DNA of 64,000 bases from JARRKC01 sp963723965 (GTDB lineage Bacteria > Acidobacteriota > UBA6911 > RPQK01 > JAPXNP01). Shown piece after piece: positions 53,177 to 61,171 of this stretch. Each line of letters opens with the position of its first letter. Position 1 is the stretch's first letter. The DNA lies in NCBI GenBank assembly GCA_963723965.1, contig CAVRSV010000006.1:1-64000 (forward strand), read 5' to 3'. The position numbers and the translations under genes were made by a program. The notes under the pieces are model-generated. The model was not told the origin of the DNA, made no database searches, and saw only the letters and a list, made by a program, of their open reading frames with translations.

Positions 53177-53759
53177 ACTAGGATCTTAGCCTACACATCT
53201 CGCAGAATCCATCAAAAAGACGACCCACGGCAGAATAGGTGCAAAATAGGTGACACGCACGCAATTCGCTCGTAAGTGACTACGAATAAAGGATTCCAGT
53301 TCTGGTCTGGCACCTATTTCCGGATCGCGGTACCGCCCGCTGCCCGGGTGTGGCCGGCCTTCCGTCGGGGCCGTGATCCCAGCAGGAAGGGAATGTCGGG
53401 AACCCGCGGCGCCCCGTCGCGACCCTGCCCGGGACGCATCTCCGGGATTCCGGACTGAGGGGCGAGCGAGATGGGCCGGGAAGCAGGCAAGAGCGCGACG
53501 CAGAAGATCAGTCTCCGCAGCAAAACCAGCTCCGTTCACCCCGTCCGGCCCGGAGCGGCTCGAGATTCTTGAACTCGCTTCGATTGCCGGGAAGCGACCG
53601 TACCCCTTCCTCATAGTTGCGGATTCCGTTGTCCTGGGCGCTGCGAGTCTGCACTTCCAGGGGCACTGTTGGGGACATTGTTCTGCTCGAGTGCTGTTCT
53701 GATCGAGTCCGTCAGCCAACGGGATTCGAGCTTCCTGTGGCAATCGCACAGGAGGCATC
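53177..53759. other. Intergenic region holding repeat remnants
   Basis: 580 bp. It contains repeat copy B and GGGGACATTGTT (53671-53682), an inverted near-match of the AACAGTGTCCCC repeat. The open frame spanning 53186-53773 on the minus strand crosses the repeat and has Arg/Pro-rich, protein-unlike composition, so it was not called. Confidence 0.5.
53242..53320. repeat. Dispersed ~80-bp inverted-ended repeat, copy B
   Basis: Same orientation and nearly the same sequence as copy A: AAAATAGGTGACACGCAC at one end, GTCTGGCACCTATTTCC at the other. A partial extra end (GAATAGGTG) lies immediately before it at 53232-53240. It lies behind the start of the giant secreted protein gene. Confidence 0.8.
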
Positions 53760-54113
53760 ATGACCCGCGACAAACTGGAACTCCTTCAGGGCACCCTGGA
53801 CCTGCTGGTCCTGCAAACGCTCGCGACGCTCGGGTCGCTCCATGGATACGGCATCGCGCGTCGGATCGAGCAGGCCAGCGGCGATCAGGTGCTCCTCAAC
53901 CAGGGCACGATCTACGCCTCGCTGGTCCGCCTTCAACAAAGAGGCTGGATCTCGGCCGAATGGGGCGGGTCGGAAAACAACCGGTCCGCCAGGTACTACA
54001 CGATTACCGAAGCCGGCAGGCGAGAGCTGGCGCAGGAAACGGACCGCTGGCAACGCCTGGCAACGATCATCGGCAATGTTCTCGATGGTTCGCTCGAAGG
54101 CGGTGAGGTATGA
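53760..54113 (+). CDS. PadR-family transcriptional regulator
   Basis: 117 residues. AGGAGG lies 6 nt before the ATG. The sequence MTRDKLELLQGTLDLLVLQTLATLGSLHGYGIARRIEQASGD ... LNQGTIYASLVRLQQRGWISAEWG is the acidobacterial PadR type (TIGR03433-like) with a winged helix and C-terminal dimer helix. In Acidobacteriota these regulators are nearly always coupled to a duplicated orphan permease (ADOP) gene. Here the overlap (ATGA) with a truncated ADOP start is preserved. Confidence 0.93.
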   Translation: MTRDKLELLQGTLDLLVLQTLATLGSLHGYGIARRIEQASGDQVLLNQGTIYASLVRLQQRGWISAEWGGSENNRSARYYTITEAGRRELAQETDRWQRLATIIGNVLDGSLEGGEV

Positions 54114-54388
54114 GGGGATGGTGGCGGCGATGGCTTTCGCGGGCTGAAGCCGTCGTCCGCAAGGAGACTCTCGATGGTGAATTCGATCGGGAGCTCGCCG
54201 CGCATTTCCAGCTGGCCATCGACGAGAATGTCGCGCACGGGATGACGATTGAGCAGGCCCGTCAAGCCGCTCTGATCCGCTTGGGCGGTGCCGAGAGCAC
54301 CCGGGAGATCCATCGCAAGACACGTGGCATCCCCGTCATTGAAAGTCTGCTCCAGGACATCCGTTTCGGCCCGCGTGTGGGCGACTGA
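54110..54388 (+). pseudogene. Truncated N-terminus of an ADOP permease
   Basis: 92 codons, with its ATG overlapping the PadR stop. MRGWWRRWLSRAEAVVRKETLDGEFDRELAAHFQLAIDENVAHGMTIEQARQAALIRLGGAESTREIHR is the 'permease prefix' domain of acidobacterial duplicated orphan permeases (TIGR03434-like, about 800 residues). It proceeds to the usual LLQDIRFG and then ends (PRVGD) where the first transmembrane helix should begin. No MacB/FtsX sequence follows in any frame up to the RRM gene. The permease body was deleted, leaving PadR with no partner here. Confidence 0.8.
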
Positions 54389-54473
54389 ATCCCCGGGGAC
54401 TCATTCCTCGGACGATCCTCAAGAATCCGATGGAGCGCAGGGTTTCCTTCCGTCCGGGAATGGCGAGGACGAA

Positions 54474-54485
54474 AACAGTGTCCCC
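54474..54485 (+). repeat. AACAGTGTCCCC short repeat
   Basis: Exact match to the motif found twice at 60171-60182 and 60215-60226, and with one mismatch inverted at 53671-53682. It lies in the 230-bp gap behind the truncated permease, which otherwise holds nothing recognisable. Confidence 0.4.
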
Positions 54486-54621
54486 GACTAGACGCCCCGA
54501 CCCCTCGTTTCCAGGCCGCCCTGACTCTCCCATGGTGCGGGCGAGCGCGACAGAGCTCGACACTCCGCCGAGCGGACGTCTTAGATTTGCCGGGGTCGGA
54601 GCAGGATTGAGCGAGCGGGCG

Positions 54622-54924
54622 CTACCAGCGGTTGCGCCCACCGTCGAAACCGCCGCCCATGTCGTTGCGGGGAGCGCGTGGCTTGGCCTCGTTCACGGTC
54701 AACGACCGGCCTTCCAGGTCCGAACCGTTCAACGCATCCGCCGCGGCCTGGGCTTCCGCCTGAGAGCTCATCTCGACGAAACCAAAGCCCTTCGACCGGC
54801 CGGACATGCGATCGATGATCACACGAGCCGAATCGACTGTCCCGTGGGCTGCAAACAGGTCCTCGAGCTGCCTGTCCGAAACAGAGTAAGGTAATCCGCC
54901 AACATACAGTTTCCTGCCGTTCAT
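54622..54924 (-). CDS. RRM-domain RNA-binding protein
   Basis: 100 residues consisting of one RNA-recognition motif: RNP2 KLYVGGLPY (5-13) and RNP1 KGFGFVEM (45-52), followed by a short basic Gly/Arg tail. AGGAGAAGG precedes the ATG. Bacterial single-RRM proteins of this kind bind single-stranded RNA and are often cold- or stress-induced. The long leader (about 120 nt if the promoter at 55052-55080 is right) would fit post-transcriptional control. Single gene. Confidence 0.93.
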   Translation of the reverse strand: MNGRKLYVGGLPYSVSDRQLEDLFAAHGTVDSARVIIDRMSGRSKGFGFVEMSSQAEAQAAADALNGSDLEGRSLTVNEAKPRAPRNDMGGGFDGGRNRW

Positions 54925-55051
54925 GTCCTTCTCCTAATGATGACTAATCGCCCGCAACCCTGGAATGCGAACCGCGAGAGAGCAGAACATGGATGAGCAA
55001 TCGACTGAGGCTACGCACTGAACGTTCCGCGGGTATCTTTCACCAGGCGAG

Positions 55052-55080
55052 AATCTAATGAGGTCATGACACCACTCCAA
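55052..55080 (-). promoter_or_regulatory. Possible promoter of the RRM-protein gene
   Basis: Minus strand TTGGAG (55080-55075), 17-nt spacer, TAGATT (55057-55052). It would give a leader of about 120 nt. Match is fair. Confidence 0.35.
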
Positions 55081-55156
55081 CAGAGCCCGCTCAGCAGACC
55101 TCTCACTGTCGGACCTTCCGAGCGTAACCGGTTTCCCTGAAAAAAGCAAATCCGAA

Positions 55157-56521
55157 TCATTGGCGGGCACCATTCTCGGAGCCGTCGACGGACTCCCCGG
55201 AGGGTGCAGGGGTCTCCAGACTCGCCGCCATGTCCTTCAACGCGGCCAGCAGGTTTGCCTGGGTCCACAAGAGCGGAGTGACGTCGTTGGGCTGCCATGT
55301 TCTCTCTTCGAGGGAATAGAGCTCGGGACAACGCAGTGGAGGAAACCGACCGTCCGAACCGGTCAACTGCCTCAGGGAGCGGCCGAGATGCCGCATCTGA
55401 GCAACGAGATCTTCGCGGTCACCGCGCAGCCGGTAACGCAGACCGTGAATAGAGGAGAGAATCGGATCGAAGATGCACCACTGCGCTTCCCCACCGGCCA
55501 CCGCAAGCCGGTTCCGAGTCTCCAACCCGTCGCTCCAGTCTACGGTCCGCTTCCCGGCCTCGAGCTTCTTCTTGTAGTCCGGCGCCCAGAAAGAATCGCC
55601 CAGGTAGCGTCGGATCCCGATCTCCCCCTGCAGGTGCGCCCCCACGTCCCGGATGATGCAATCGGCCTGAGGGCCCGCAGGAGGGACGACGCCGACGGGA
55701 TGGATGAGAAAGAGCAACGCGGAATCGTAGCGCCGCGCCTTTTCGGCCGGATGCCGCGACTCGTGGGGGAGGATCGCGTCGAGGGTTCCCCGCCCCTTGT
55801 GCAGGAGTCTTTCCAGCAGCCCGTCTCCGCCGGTCACCCCACCCCTTTGATCGGGCGGCAGAGCAGCGGCCATTCGCTTGAGCTCGAGCAGACCTCCCAG
55901 GACGACGCCGATACTCGATGCGGATACCTTTCGTTCTTCCTCCCAGTGACCGCTGTCCTCGTCTTCCCAAAAGCGGATGGTCTCGAAGTAACGAGGAAAC
56001 AATCCGAGGGTTTGCCACCCGCATTGGCTCGGCACGACCACCCCGGCGTGGACGAGGCGGCAATAGAACCAGAGGAAGTAACCCAAGGCGTCATTCTGGG
56101 CATGCGGCCACCGCTCAGGCAGATCCCTCATGCCGAGCCCGTCAAACCGGACGTGCGGCCGGTTGGCGGGATCCGACGCATCCAACGTGCCGTCGATGAT
56201 GCCCTGAAATCGGGGACGTTGACTGGTGAAGTGACGCATCAGCGACTGCGCCGTCAGCCCCGATAAGGAACCGTCGCCTGCGATCTGTCGCGCATGTGCA
56301 ATCTGGACGTTGTCCCTGACCCAGACGTTGCCGTAGCCGGTGTATTCGTTGTCGGCCCGGATGGCGGCCGCCGGATAGAGTCCGTTGTCCAGGATGGGGA
56401 AGTGAAATGTGCCACTCTCACGCAGCAGCGCCGCCAGCGACTTCAGTTCGTCGACGGGTAGGTCAGTCCTATCCAGTCGTCCCATCAGGTCTTCCAAAAC
56501 TTGACGATTCTCCAAGGTCAT
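55157..56521 (-). CDS. GH15/phosphorylase-kinase-like (alpha/alpha)6-barrel protein
   Basis: 454 residues from ATG 56521 (Shine-Dalgarno-like GAGGAGGGCCCGAAAGG just upstream); the longer frame to 56596 is Arg-rich and unlikely. The protein matches GH15-type glucoamylase-like proteins: NGLYPAAAIRADNEYTGYGNVWVRDNVQIAHARQIAGD near the start; AQNDALGYFLWFYCRL, the usual general-acid region WPHAQNDALG; and CPELYSLEERTWQPNDVTPLLWTQANLLAAL at the end. It lacks a signal peptide, so it is cytoplasmic and may act on short alpha-glucans or be a regulatory relative. It is divergent from the esterase gene across 90 bp. Confidence 0.85.
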   Translation of the reverse strand: MTLENRQVLEDLMGRLDRTDLPVDELKSLAALLRESGTFHFPILDNGLYPAAAIRADNEYTGYGNVWVRDNVQIAHARQIAGDGSLSGLTAQSLMRHFTSQRPRFQGIIDGTLDASDPANRPHVRFDGLGMRDLPERWPHAQNDALGYFLWFYCRLVHAGVVVPSQCGWQTLGLFPRYFETIRFWEDEDSGHWEEERKVSASSIGVVLGGLLELKRMAAALPPDQRGGVTGGDGLLERLLHKGRGTLDAILPHESRHPAEKARRYDSALLFLIHPVGVVPPAGPQADCIIRDVGAHLQGEIGIRRYLGDSFWAPDYKKKLEAGKRTVDWSDGLETRNRLAVAGGEAQWCIFDPILSSIHGLRYRLRGDREDLVAQMRHLGRSLRQLTGSDGRFPPLRCPELYSLEERTWQPNDVTPLLWTQANLLAALKDMAASLETPAPSGESVDGSENGARQ

Positions 56522-56595
56522 CCTTTCGGGCCCTCCTCGAACGCTTTCCCTGCGGGCCCTTGCCGCTTCGGCTTTTCTCTCCCGACTCCCTGACA

Positions 56596-56601
56596 TATTA
56601 T
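56596..56601 (+). promoter_or_regulatory. -10 element directly before the esterase gene
   Basis: TATTAT lies 9 nt before the esterase ATG. A weak -35 (TTTTCT) is 17 nt upstream. If used, transcription starts about 3 nt before the ATG, so the mRNA would be nearly leaderless, which fits the absence of a Shine-Dalgarno sequence. Confidence 0.35.
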
Positions 56602-56610
56602 CGACGAATC

Positions 56611-58245
56611 ATGAAACAGATCCGTTCTCTCCTGCCGACGGTACTCCTGCTTTCTCTGGCAACGGTCACCTGCTCGGTGTCCGAGCCGCCCGCTCCTCCC
56701 GCCGGGTCTGCGGGCAACCGCGTGAAGACGGCCAACGGCGTGATCGAAGGGACCACCGAGGCCAGCGGGATTCTGGTCTTCCGCGGAGTCCCTTACGCGG
56801 CCCCGCCAGTGGGCGACCTGCGCTGGCAGCCGCCACAGCCCGTGGAGGACTGGGAGGGGGTCCGTCCCGCGGAGCGTTTCGCACCGCAATGCATGCAGCA
56901 GCGGGTCTTCGACGACATGATGTTCCGCAACAGCGGAGTCAGTGAGGATTGCCTCTATCTCAACGTGTGGACGCCCTCGACGTCACCCGACCAGAAGCTC
57001 CCGGTTCTCGTCTACTACTACGGCGGCGGTTTCATAGCCGGGGATGGCTCCGAACCGCGCTATGACGGCGAGAGTCTGGCCCAAAGGGGGATCGTCGTCG
57101 TCACCATGAGCTATCGCCTGGGCATTTTCGGATTCTTCGCCCATCCCGAGTTGACGGCGGAATCGCCGCAACACTCCTCCGGGAATTACACCCTGCTGGA
57201 TCAGACCGCCGTGCTGCGCTGGGTCCAGAAGAACATCTCAGCCTTCGGCGGCGATCCGGCGAAGGTGACCATCGCCGGTGAGTCCGCCGGATCCATTTCG
57301 GTCAGCGCGCAGATGGCGACGCCCCTGGCCAAGGGCCTGTTTGCCGGAGCCATCGGCGAGAGCGGGTCGGTGCTGGGCGCCCTTCCGCCGGTCCCACTCT
57401 CCGAGGCGGAGGCGGTTGGAGCGAAGTTCGCCGCCGACATCGGGGCTCCCTCGCTGGACCAGCTGCGGGCGATTTCGTCCATGGCACTACTGCAGGCCGC
57501 GAGCCGGCCGGGGGTTCCTCGTTTTTCCTCCACGATCGACGGCTACTTCTATCCGAAGCCGCCCACCGAGATTTACGCCAACGGCGAGCAGGCGCACGTC
57601 CCGCTGCTGGTGGGCTGGAATTCGGAGGAAATGAACTACCGGTTTCTCATGCGGGGAGAGGAGCCGACCCCCAGGAATTTCGCCAAAGTCGTCCGTGACC
57701 TGTACGGACAGAACGCCCCTGAGATCTTGAAGCTTTATCCGGCGGCCACGGTCGAACAGACCATCCAATCGGCCACGGACCTCGCCAGCGACCGCTTCAT
57801 CGCTTTCAGCACCTGGAGATGGTTCGACCTTCAGCGACGAACCGGAGAGGCTCCCGTGTATCGCTACTTCTACGCCCACCCGCGGCCCGCGATGAAGGAG
57901 TCGCCGGGGATGGCGCGAGGGGGCCAGCCGCGGGGCAACCCTCCGCCCGCACCAACCGGAGCGGTCCACTCCGCCGAGATCGAATACGCATTGGGGAATC
58001 TCGCCACCAACCCTGTCTACGCGTGGACCGACGACGACTACAAGGTCTCGGAGACGATGGAAGGCTACTTTGCCAACTTCATCAAGACCGGTGACCCCAA
58101 CGGAGCCGACCTGCCCGAGTGGCCCGCAGCAGGGAGCAGCCCCGATGAGACACCAATGATCATGCGCATCGATGTGGATTCGAAGGCCGAACCGGCCCCT
58201 CATCGGGCCCGCTATTTGTTCCTGGAGAAGCTCGCATCCCAGTAG
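56611..58245 (+). CDS. Type-B carboxylesterase, exported
   Basis: 544 residues. N-terminal signal MKQIRSLLPTVLLLSLATVTCSVSEPP, possibly a lipoprotein (Cys21) although the lipobox is imperfect. The alpha/beta-hydrolase of the carboxylesterase/cholinesterase family follows: FRGVPYAAPPVGDLRW, SEDCLYLNVWTP, oxyanion hole YYYGGGF, nucleophile Ser225 in GESAGS, acid near NSEEMNYR, and catalytic His in GAVHSAEIEYALGN. It should cleave carboxylic esters, perhaps acetyl or feruloyl groups on plant polymers. No Shine-Dalgarno is visible. It is divergent from the GH15-like gene. Confidence 0.93.
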   Translation: MKQIRSLLPTVLLLSLATVTCSVSEPPAPPAGSAGNRVKTANGVIEGTTEASGILVFRGVPYAAPPVGDLRWQPPQPVEDWEGVRPAERFAPQCMQQRVFDDMMFRNSGVSEDCLYLNVWTPSTSPDQKLPVLVYYYGGGFIAGDGSEPRYDGESLAQRGIVVVTMSYRLGIFGFFAHPELTAESPQHSSGNYTLLDQTAVLRWVQKNISAFGGDPAKVTIAGESAGSISVSAQMATPLAKGLFAGAIGESGSVLGALPPVPLSEAEAVGAKFAADIGAPSLDQLRAISSMALLQAASRPGVPRFSSTIDGYFYPKPPTEIYANGEQAHVPLLVGWNSEEMNYRFLMRGEEPTPRNFAKVVRDLYGQNAPEILKLYPAATVEQTIQSATDLASDRFIAFSTWRWFDLQRRTGEAPVYRYFYAHPRPAMKESPGMARGGQPRGNPPPAPTGAVHSAEIEYALGNLATNPVYAWTDDDYKVSETMEGYFANFIKTGDPNGADLPEWPAAGSSPDETPMIMRIDVDSKAEPAPHRARYLFLEKLASQ

Positions 58246-58682
58246 ACGGACCCTGGGGATATGAGATTTCCCGCCATCGCGTCGGCCTGGGGAGGCGACG
58301 AGCTTAGTCCAGGCAACCTTGCCTGGGATGTGGCGCGGGCTTCGAGCCCGCCGGTCGCATCGGGACCTGTCGTACCGCTCGCTGAATCGGGGCGGCCGGG
58401 GACATCCTGACTCCTCGGGGTTACCTCCCAAGTGGTCTCGTCCTCAGGAGAACGACTCCTGCCAGGAGATTCCTGGGACTTCCCGCTTATTCCTGGTTTT
58501 TTGCCGGATGCCGTGTTACGCTTTTCAGCAATACGCAGACCGGACTTAATCCTCAGATTCGAGCACGCCTGATTTGTGACTGCTGGATTTTGACGAAGTC
58601 GACGCGGACACACTGAGACTGGAATCGCAGTTCGCGGATCTCCATTCGCGAGTCCGAGTCCGCCACAACGGAAGGGACGCCA
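58246..58682. other. Intergenic region with two hairpins
   Basis: 437 bp. CAGGCAA and TTGCCTG form perfect 7-bp arms with a 2-nt loop (about 58311-58326). CGGGCT and AGCCCG form a hairpin with a 3-nt loop (58336-58350). The pair could stabilise or end the esterase mRNA, but neither has a T-run. No gene recognised in the remainder. Confidence 0.45.
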
Positions 58683-59165
58683 ATGAGAGGACTCCTCCGC
58701 ATCCTGACCCCAGTCGCCCTTGTCCTGACCCTTGCATGTTCCCACGAGACCGGTCCCGCCGATTCTGAAGGGGCACGTGCCGCCCTCCTCCAGACCGACC
58801 GGGACTGGGCCGCCGCCGCGGCCCGGGGAGACGTCGAGCTCCTGACGAGTTTCTGGACGGAAGATGCCGTCGACTATTTCCCGGGAGCCCCGCCCGCCCG
58901 GGGCAAGGCAGAAATCAGCGAGCTGGTCCGAAGAAACCGCAATCAGGCGGGATTCTCCTTGTCGTGGGAGCCGGACACCGCCGTCGTGGCACGATCCGCG
59001 GATCTCGGTTACACGACCGGCAGTTTCGAACTCTCCAGGAGCGATGCGGCAGGTAACCCAGTTGCGCGGCGGGGACACTACCTGTGCATCTGGCGGAAGG
59101 AGCCGGACGGCTCCTGGAAGTGCTCTGTGGAGACCTCCGTTTTCGAATCGGTCCCAGGTCCGTGA
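58683..59165 (+). CDS. DUF4440/SnoaL-like lipoprotein
   Basis: 160 residues. Lipoprotein signal MRGLLRILTPVALVLTLAC (Cys19). The NTF2-like domain reads ALLQTDRDWAAAAARGDVELLTSFWTEDAVDYFPGAPPARGKAEI ... WRKEPDGSWKCSVETSVFES, a typical DUF4440 layout. Members bind small ligands in a conical pocket, and some are isomerases or cyclases. It is the first of four NTF2-like genes in 2.1 kb. Confidence 0.85.
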   Translation: MRGLLRILTPVALVLTLACSHETGPADSEGARAALLQTDRDWAAAAARGDVELLTSFWTEDAVDYFPGAPPARGKAEISELVRRNRNQAGFSLSWEPDTAVVARSADLGYTTGSFELSRSDAAGNPVARRGHYLCIWRKEPDGSWKCSVETSVFESVPGP

Positions 59166-59233
59166 GAATGCTTTGTCTTTATCTTCAAACGATAAGGGCC
59201 CGGCCCTGGGAGAAGCCCCAGCAGGAGGCAAAA

Positions 59234-59701
59234 TGGCAGAGGATCGGAGCGAACAGAGCAAGGATCTCGTGCGACGCATGGTCGAGGCAATCAACCAACG
59301 CGATCTGGCGGAACTGGACAGCATCGTGGCACCCGATCTGCACCGCCATCGCGGGGCAACTTCCGGTGTCCCCATCGAGAATCGGGATCAGTTCAAGGCC
59401 TTCCTGGAACAGGACTTCGCCGCCGTCCCCGATCCTCCAGCAACTCGATTTCATACTGGCAAAGGATGATTTCGTCGCCATTCGCGCGCGCTACTCGGGC
59501 ACCCAGAGGGGCCCCTGGGGACCCTTCCCACCGAGCAACAAGCGGCTGGAGCTCCCCTTCCTCGGGATCGTCCGGGTGGAAGACGGGCGAATCGCCGAGA
59601 TCTGGGTGGAGTGGGACAACCTCAACGCGCTCCAGCAACTCGGACATCTTCCATCGGCAGGAACACCGCAGGGAACGGCACGGAAAGGTTGGAGTGAATG
59701 A
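59234..59701 (+). pseudogene. SnoaL-like ester cyclase-type gene with a frameshift
   Basis: ATG 59234 has AGGAGG 5 nt upstream. The first frame encodes MAEDRSEQSKDLVRRMVEAINQRDLAELDSIVAPDLHRHRG and runs to FLEQDFAAVPD. The second frame continues with LDFILAKDDFVAIRARYSGTQRGPWGPFPP ... RVEDGRIAEIWVEWDNLNALQQLG to 59701. Together they make one SnoaL-like protein of about 155 residues; the shift lies near 59425-59450. The first frame alone stops at 59469. Either an indel in the assembly or a recent frameshift. Its stop overlaps the next gene. Confidence 0.78.
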
Positions 59702-60123
59702 AGAACAAGGCCCTGATCTCACGGATTGCGAACGACATCTGGAACCGCGGCGAAATGGGGGTTGTCGACGAGCTCATGGCAGATGATGCGAAGTACCATG
59801 GCCCCCACATGCCCGGCGGCACGGGCGATCGCGAAACGTGGAGACGAGCGATCTCGGGATACCGGAGTGCGTTTCCCGATTCCCACGTTGTCTTTGAGGA
59901 ACTGCTCGAGTGTGGAAACACGGTCGTCGGCCGCTGGAACGCAACGGGAACTCAGACCGGACCCCTGCCGGGCGCGGAGCCGAGCGGCAAGCGAATCGCC
60001 ATCAGCGGGATCACGATCTACCGAATTGCGAACGGCAAGATCGTCGAAGCGTGGGAGGAACTGGATCTGCTCGGCATGTGGCAGCAGCTTGGCGTCGTCA
60101 CGCTGCCGGGAGGCGACCATTGA
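59698..60123 (+). CDS. SnoaL-like ester cyclase-family protein
   Basis: 141 residues. The ATG overlaps the preceding gene's TGA (ATGA), with GGAGTGA upstream, so the two were translated together. NTF2-like fold of the SnoaL/ester cyclase group: LISRIANDIWNRGEMGVVDELMADDAKYHGP ... YRSAFPDSHVVFEELLECGNTVVGRWNATGTQTGPL ... ITIYRIANGKIVEAWEELDLLGMWQQLG. Cytoplasmic. Known relatives include polyketide cyclases and many proteins of unknown role; no polyketide genes are nearby. Confidence 0.88.
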   Translation: MKNKALISRIANDIWNRGEMGVVDELMADDAKYHGPHMPGGTGDRETWRRAISGYRSAFPDSHVVFEELLECGNTVVGRWNATGTQTGPLPGAEPSGKRIAISGITIYRIANGKIVEAWEELDLLGMWQQLGVVTLPGGDH

Positions 60124-60170
60124 CAACGCCCACACTCCGGGACCTCAACACTGCCCTAGAGTGCCTGCAA

Positions 60171-60226
60171 AACAGTGTCCCCAACTCGCCCAGCTCGCCC
60201 TGGTGCGCTCGCAGAACAGTGTCCCC
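60171..60226 (+). repeat. Tandem AACAGTGTCCCC repeats
   Basis: The 12-bp motif occurs at 60171-60182 and 60215-60226, 44 bp apart, in the 194-bp gap between convergent genes. Other copies are at 54474-54485 and, inverted with one mismatch, at 53671-53682. It looks like a short REP-type repeat. Confidence 0.4.
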
Positions 60227-60294
60227 ACTGGGCCCCTTGTATCCATCTGGAGCTGGACGGAGTGAGACGAACCGGCGGGTGGTCCCGTCGAACT

Positions 60295-60314
60295 GCTGGG
60301 GGAATGCCCCCAGC
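60295..60314 (-). terminator. Hairpin at the 3' end of the NTF2-like gene
   Basis: GCTGGGGG and CCCCCAGC form perfect 8-bp arms with a 4-nt loop, 3 nt past the minus-strand gene's stop codon. Position fits a transcript end, but no T-run follows. Confidence 0.35.
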
Positions 60315-60317
60315 TGC

Positions 60318-60788
60318 CTACGGGTGATCGGGGCCCCAGGCGTCGCGTGCGACGCGCCATTTGCCATCGGCGTCGTAATGGTAGATCACCAGACCCCACC
60401 CGGTGTCCTCGACCACCGGTCCCCCGTCCAGAGGCGTGTCCGTGGATTTGTACGAATAGCGCTCGAAGGCCCAGTTTCCACTCACCGTGAACTCCTGCAC
60501 GGGCTTGTCCCAATGAGTCCTGTATGCCTCGAGGTAGCCCTCGAGCCAGGGGCGGAGCGCCGCCTTGCCGACCATCGGGGCTTCGTGCGCCGCGAGGAAC
60601 ACGACGTCCTCCGTGAGCATGCCGAGGAGCGTGTCAAGATCGTTCGAGTTGATCGCCGCCACGTAGGCTTCATGCGCGAGGTGGGCGGTGTCATCACCGG
60701 CCCCGCTGCTCGACGACTGCTGAAAGCCAGGCCCGATGCAGGCGGCCAGAAACACCACCATCCACAGCGTTCGGAGACTTGCTCTCAT
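60318..60788 (-). CDS. SnoaL/DUF4440-like lipoprotein
   Basis: 156 residues from ATG 60788, which has GGAGGTGT 5 nt upstream; the frame to 60860 lies partly in the dispersed repeat and is not expected to be translated. Signal MRASLRTLWMVVFLAAC (Cys17) predicts a lipoprotein. NTF2-like domain: AHEAYVAAINSNDLDTLLGMLTEDVVFLAAHEAPMVGKAALRPWLEGYL ... WGLVIYHYDADGKWRVARDAWGPDHP. It is the fourth NTF2-like gene of the cluster and on the opposite strand. Function unknown. Confidence 0.87.
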   Translation of the reverse strand: MRASLRTLWMVVFLAACIGPGFQQSSSSGAGDDTAHLAHEAYVAAINSNDLDTLLGMLTEDVVFLAAHEAPMVGKAALRPWLEGYLEAYRTHWDKPVQEFTVSGNWAFERYSYKSTDTPLDGGPVVEDTGWGLVIYHYDADGKWRVARDAWGPDHP

Positions 60789-60845
60789 TTGGGACACCTC
60801 CTCCAGTGCTTGTGTTCGAATCGGACTGCCGAGATTGCGAGTCTT

Positions 60846-60920
60846 AATGGTGACACGCACGGAATTCGATCACAAGCTACCAGAAACAAAGGGTTTTGAA
60901 GCCGGTCTGGGACCTATTTC
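60846..60920. repeat. Dispersed ~80-bp inverted-ended repeat, copy C
   Basis: A more diverged copy: ATGGTGACACGCACGGAATTCG at the left (first end base run eroded), GGTCTGGGACCTATTTC at the right. It forms a head-to-head pair with copy D, about 160 bp away. Confidence 0.7.
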
Positions 60921-61080
60921 GATGTTCTCGGTCTGGCGCAGCCTCGAGCGGGCAGACGAGGGACGAGAACGCCTGCTCGGAGTCGGGCGGACTGACCGGA
61001 GCGATCGGCGGGCGAACCGACCGCGGGAATGAGGGAGTGCGAATGTTCTCCCGGTGACAGGCAGCCTGCCCCGGAATCGG

Positions 61081-61157
61081 GAATTGGGGCCAGACCTGAG
61101 GAGGAATCCTTTGTTCGTAGGCACTTACGAACGAATTACGTGCGTGTCACCAATTTC
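61081..61157. repeat. Dispersed ~80-bp inverted-ended repeat, copy D (inverted)
   Basis: Opposite orientation to copies A-C. Read on the minus strand it begins GAAATTGGTGACACGCAC and holds a perfect inner stem GTTCGTA/TACGAAC. The other end (GTCTGGCCCCAATTC) carries matched changes that keep the terminal pairing (AATTGG with CCAATT), a sign that the hairpin structure is conserved. It lies 14 bp behind the large kinase gene. Confidence 0.72.
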
Positions 61158-61171
61158 GGAAGTTCACGACT

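Noticed and set aside
53186..53773. 195-codon minus-strand frame
   Set aside because: Runs through a dispersed repeat, has no recognisable domain and no good ribosome site.
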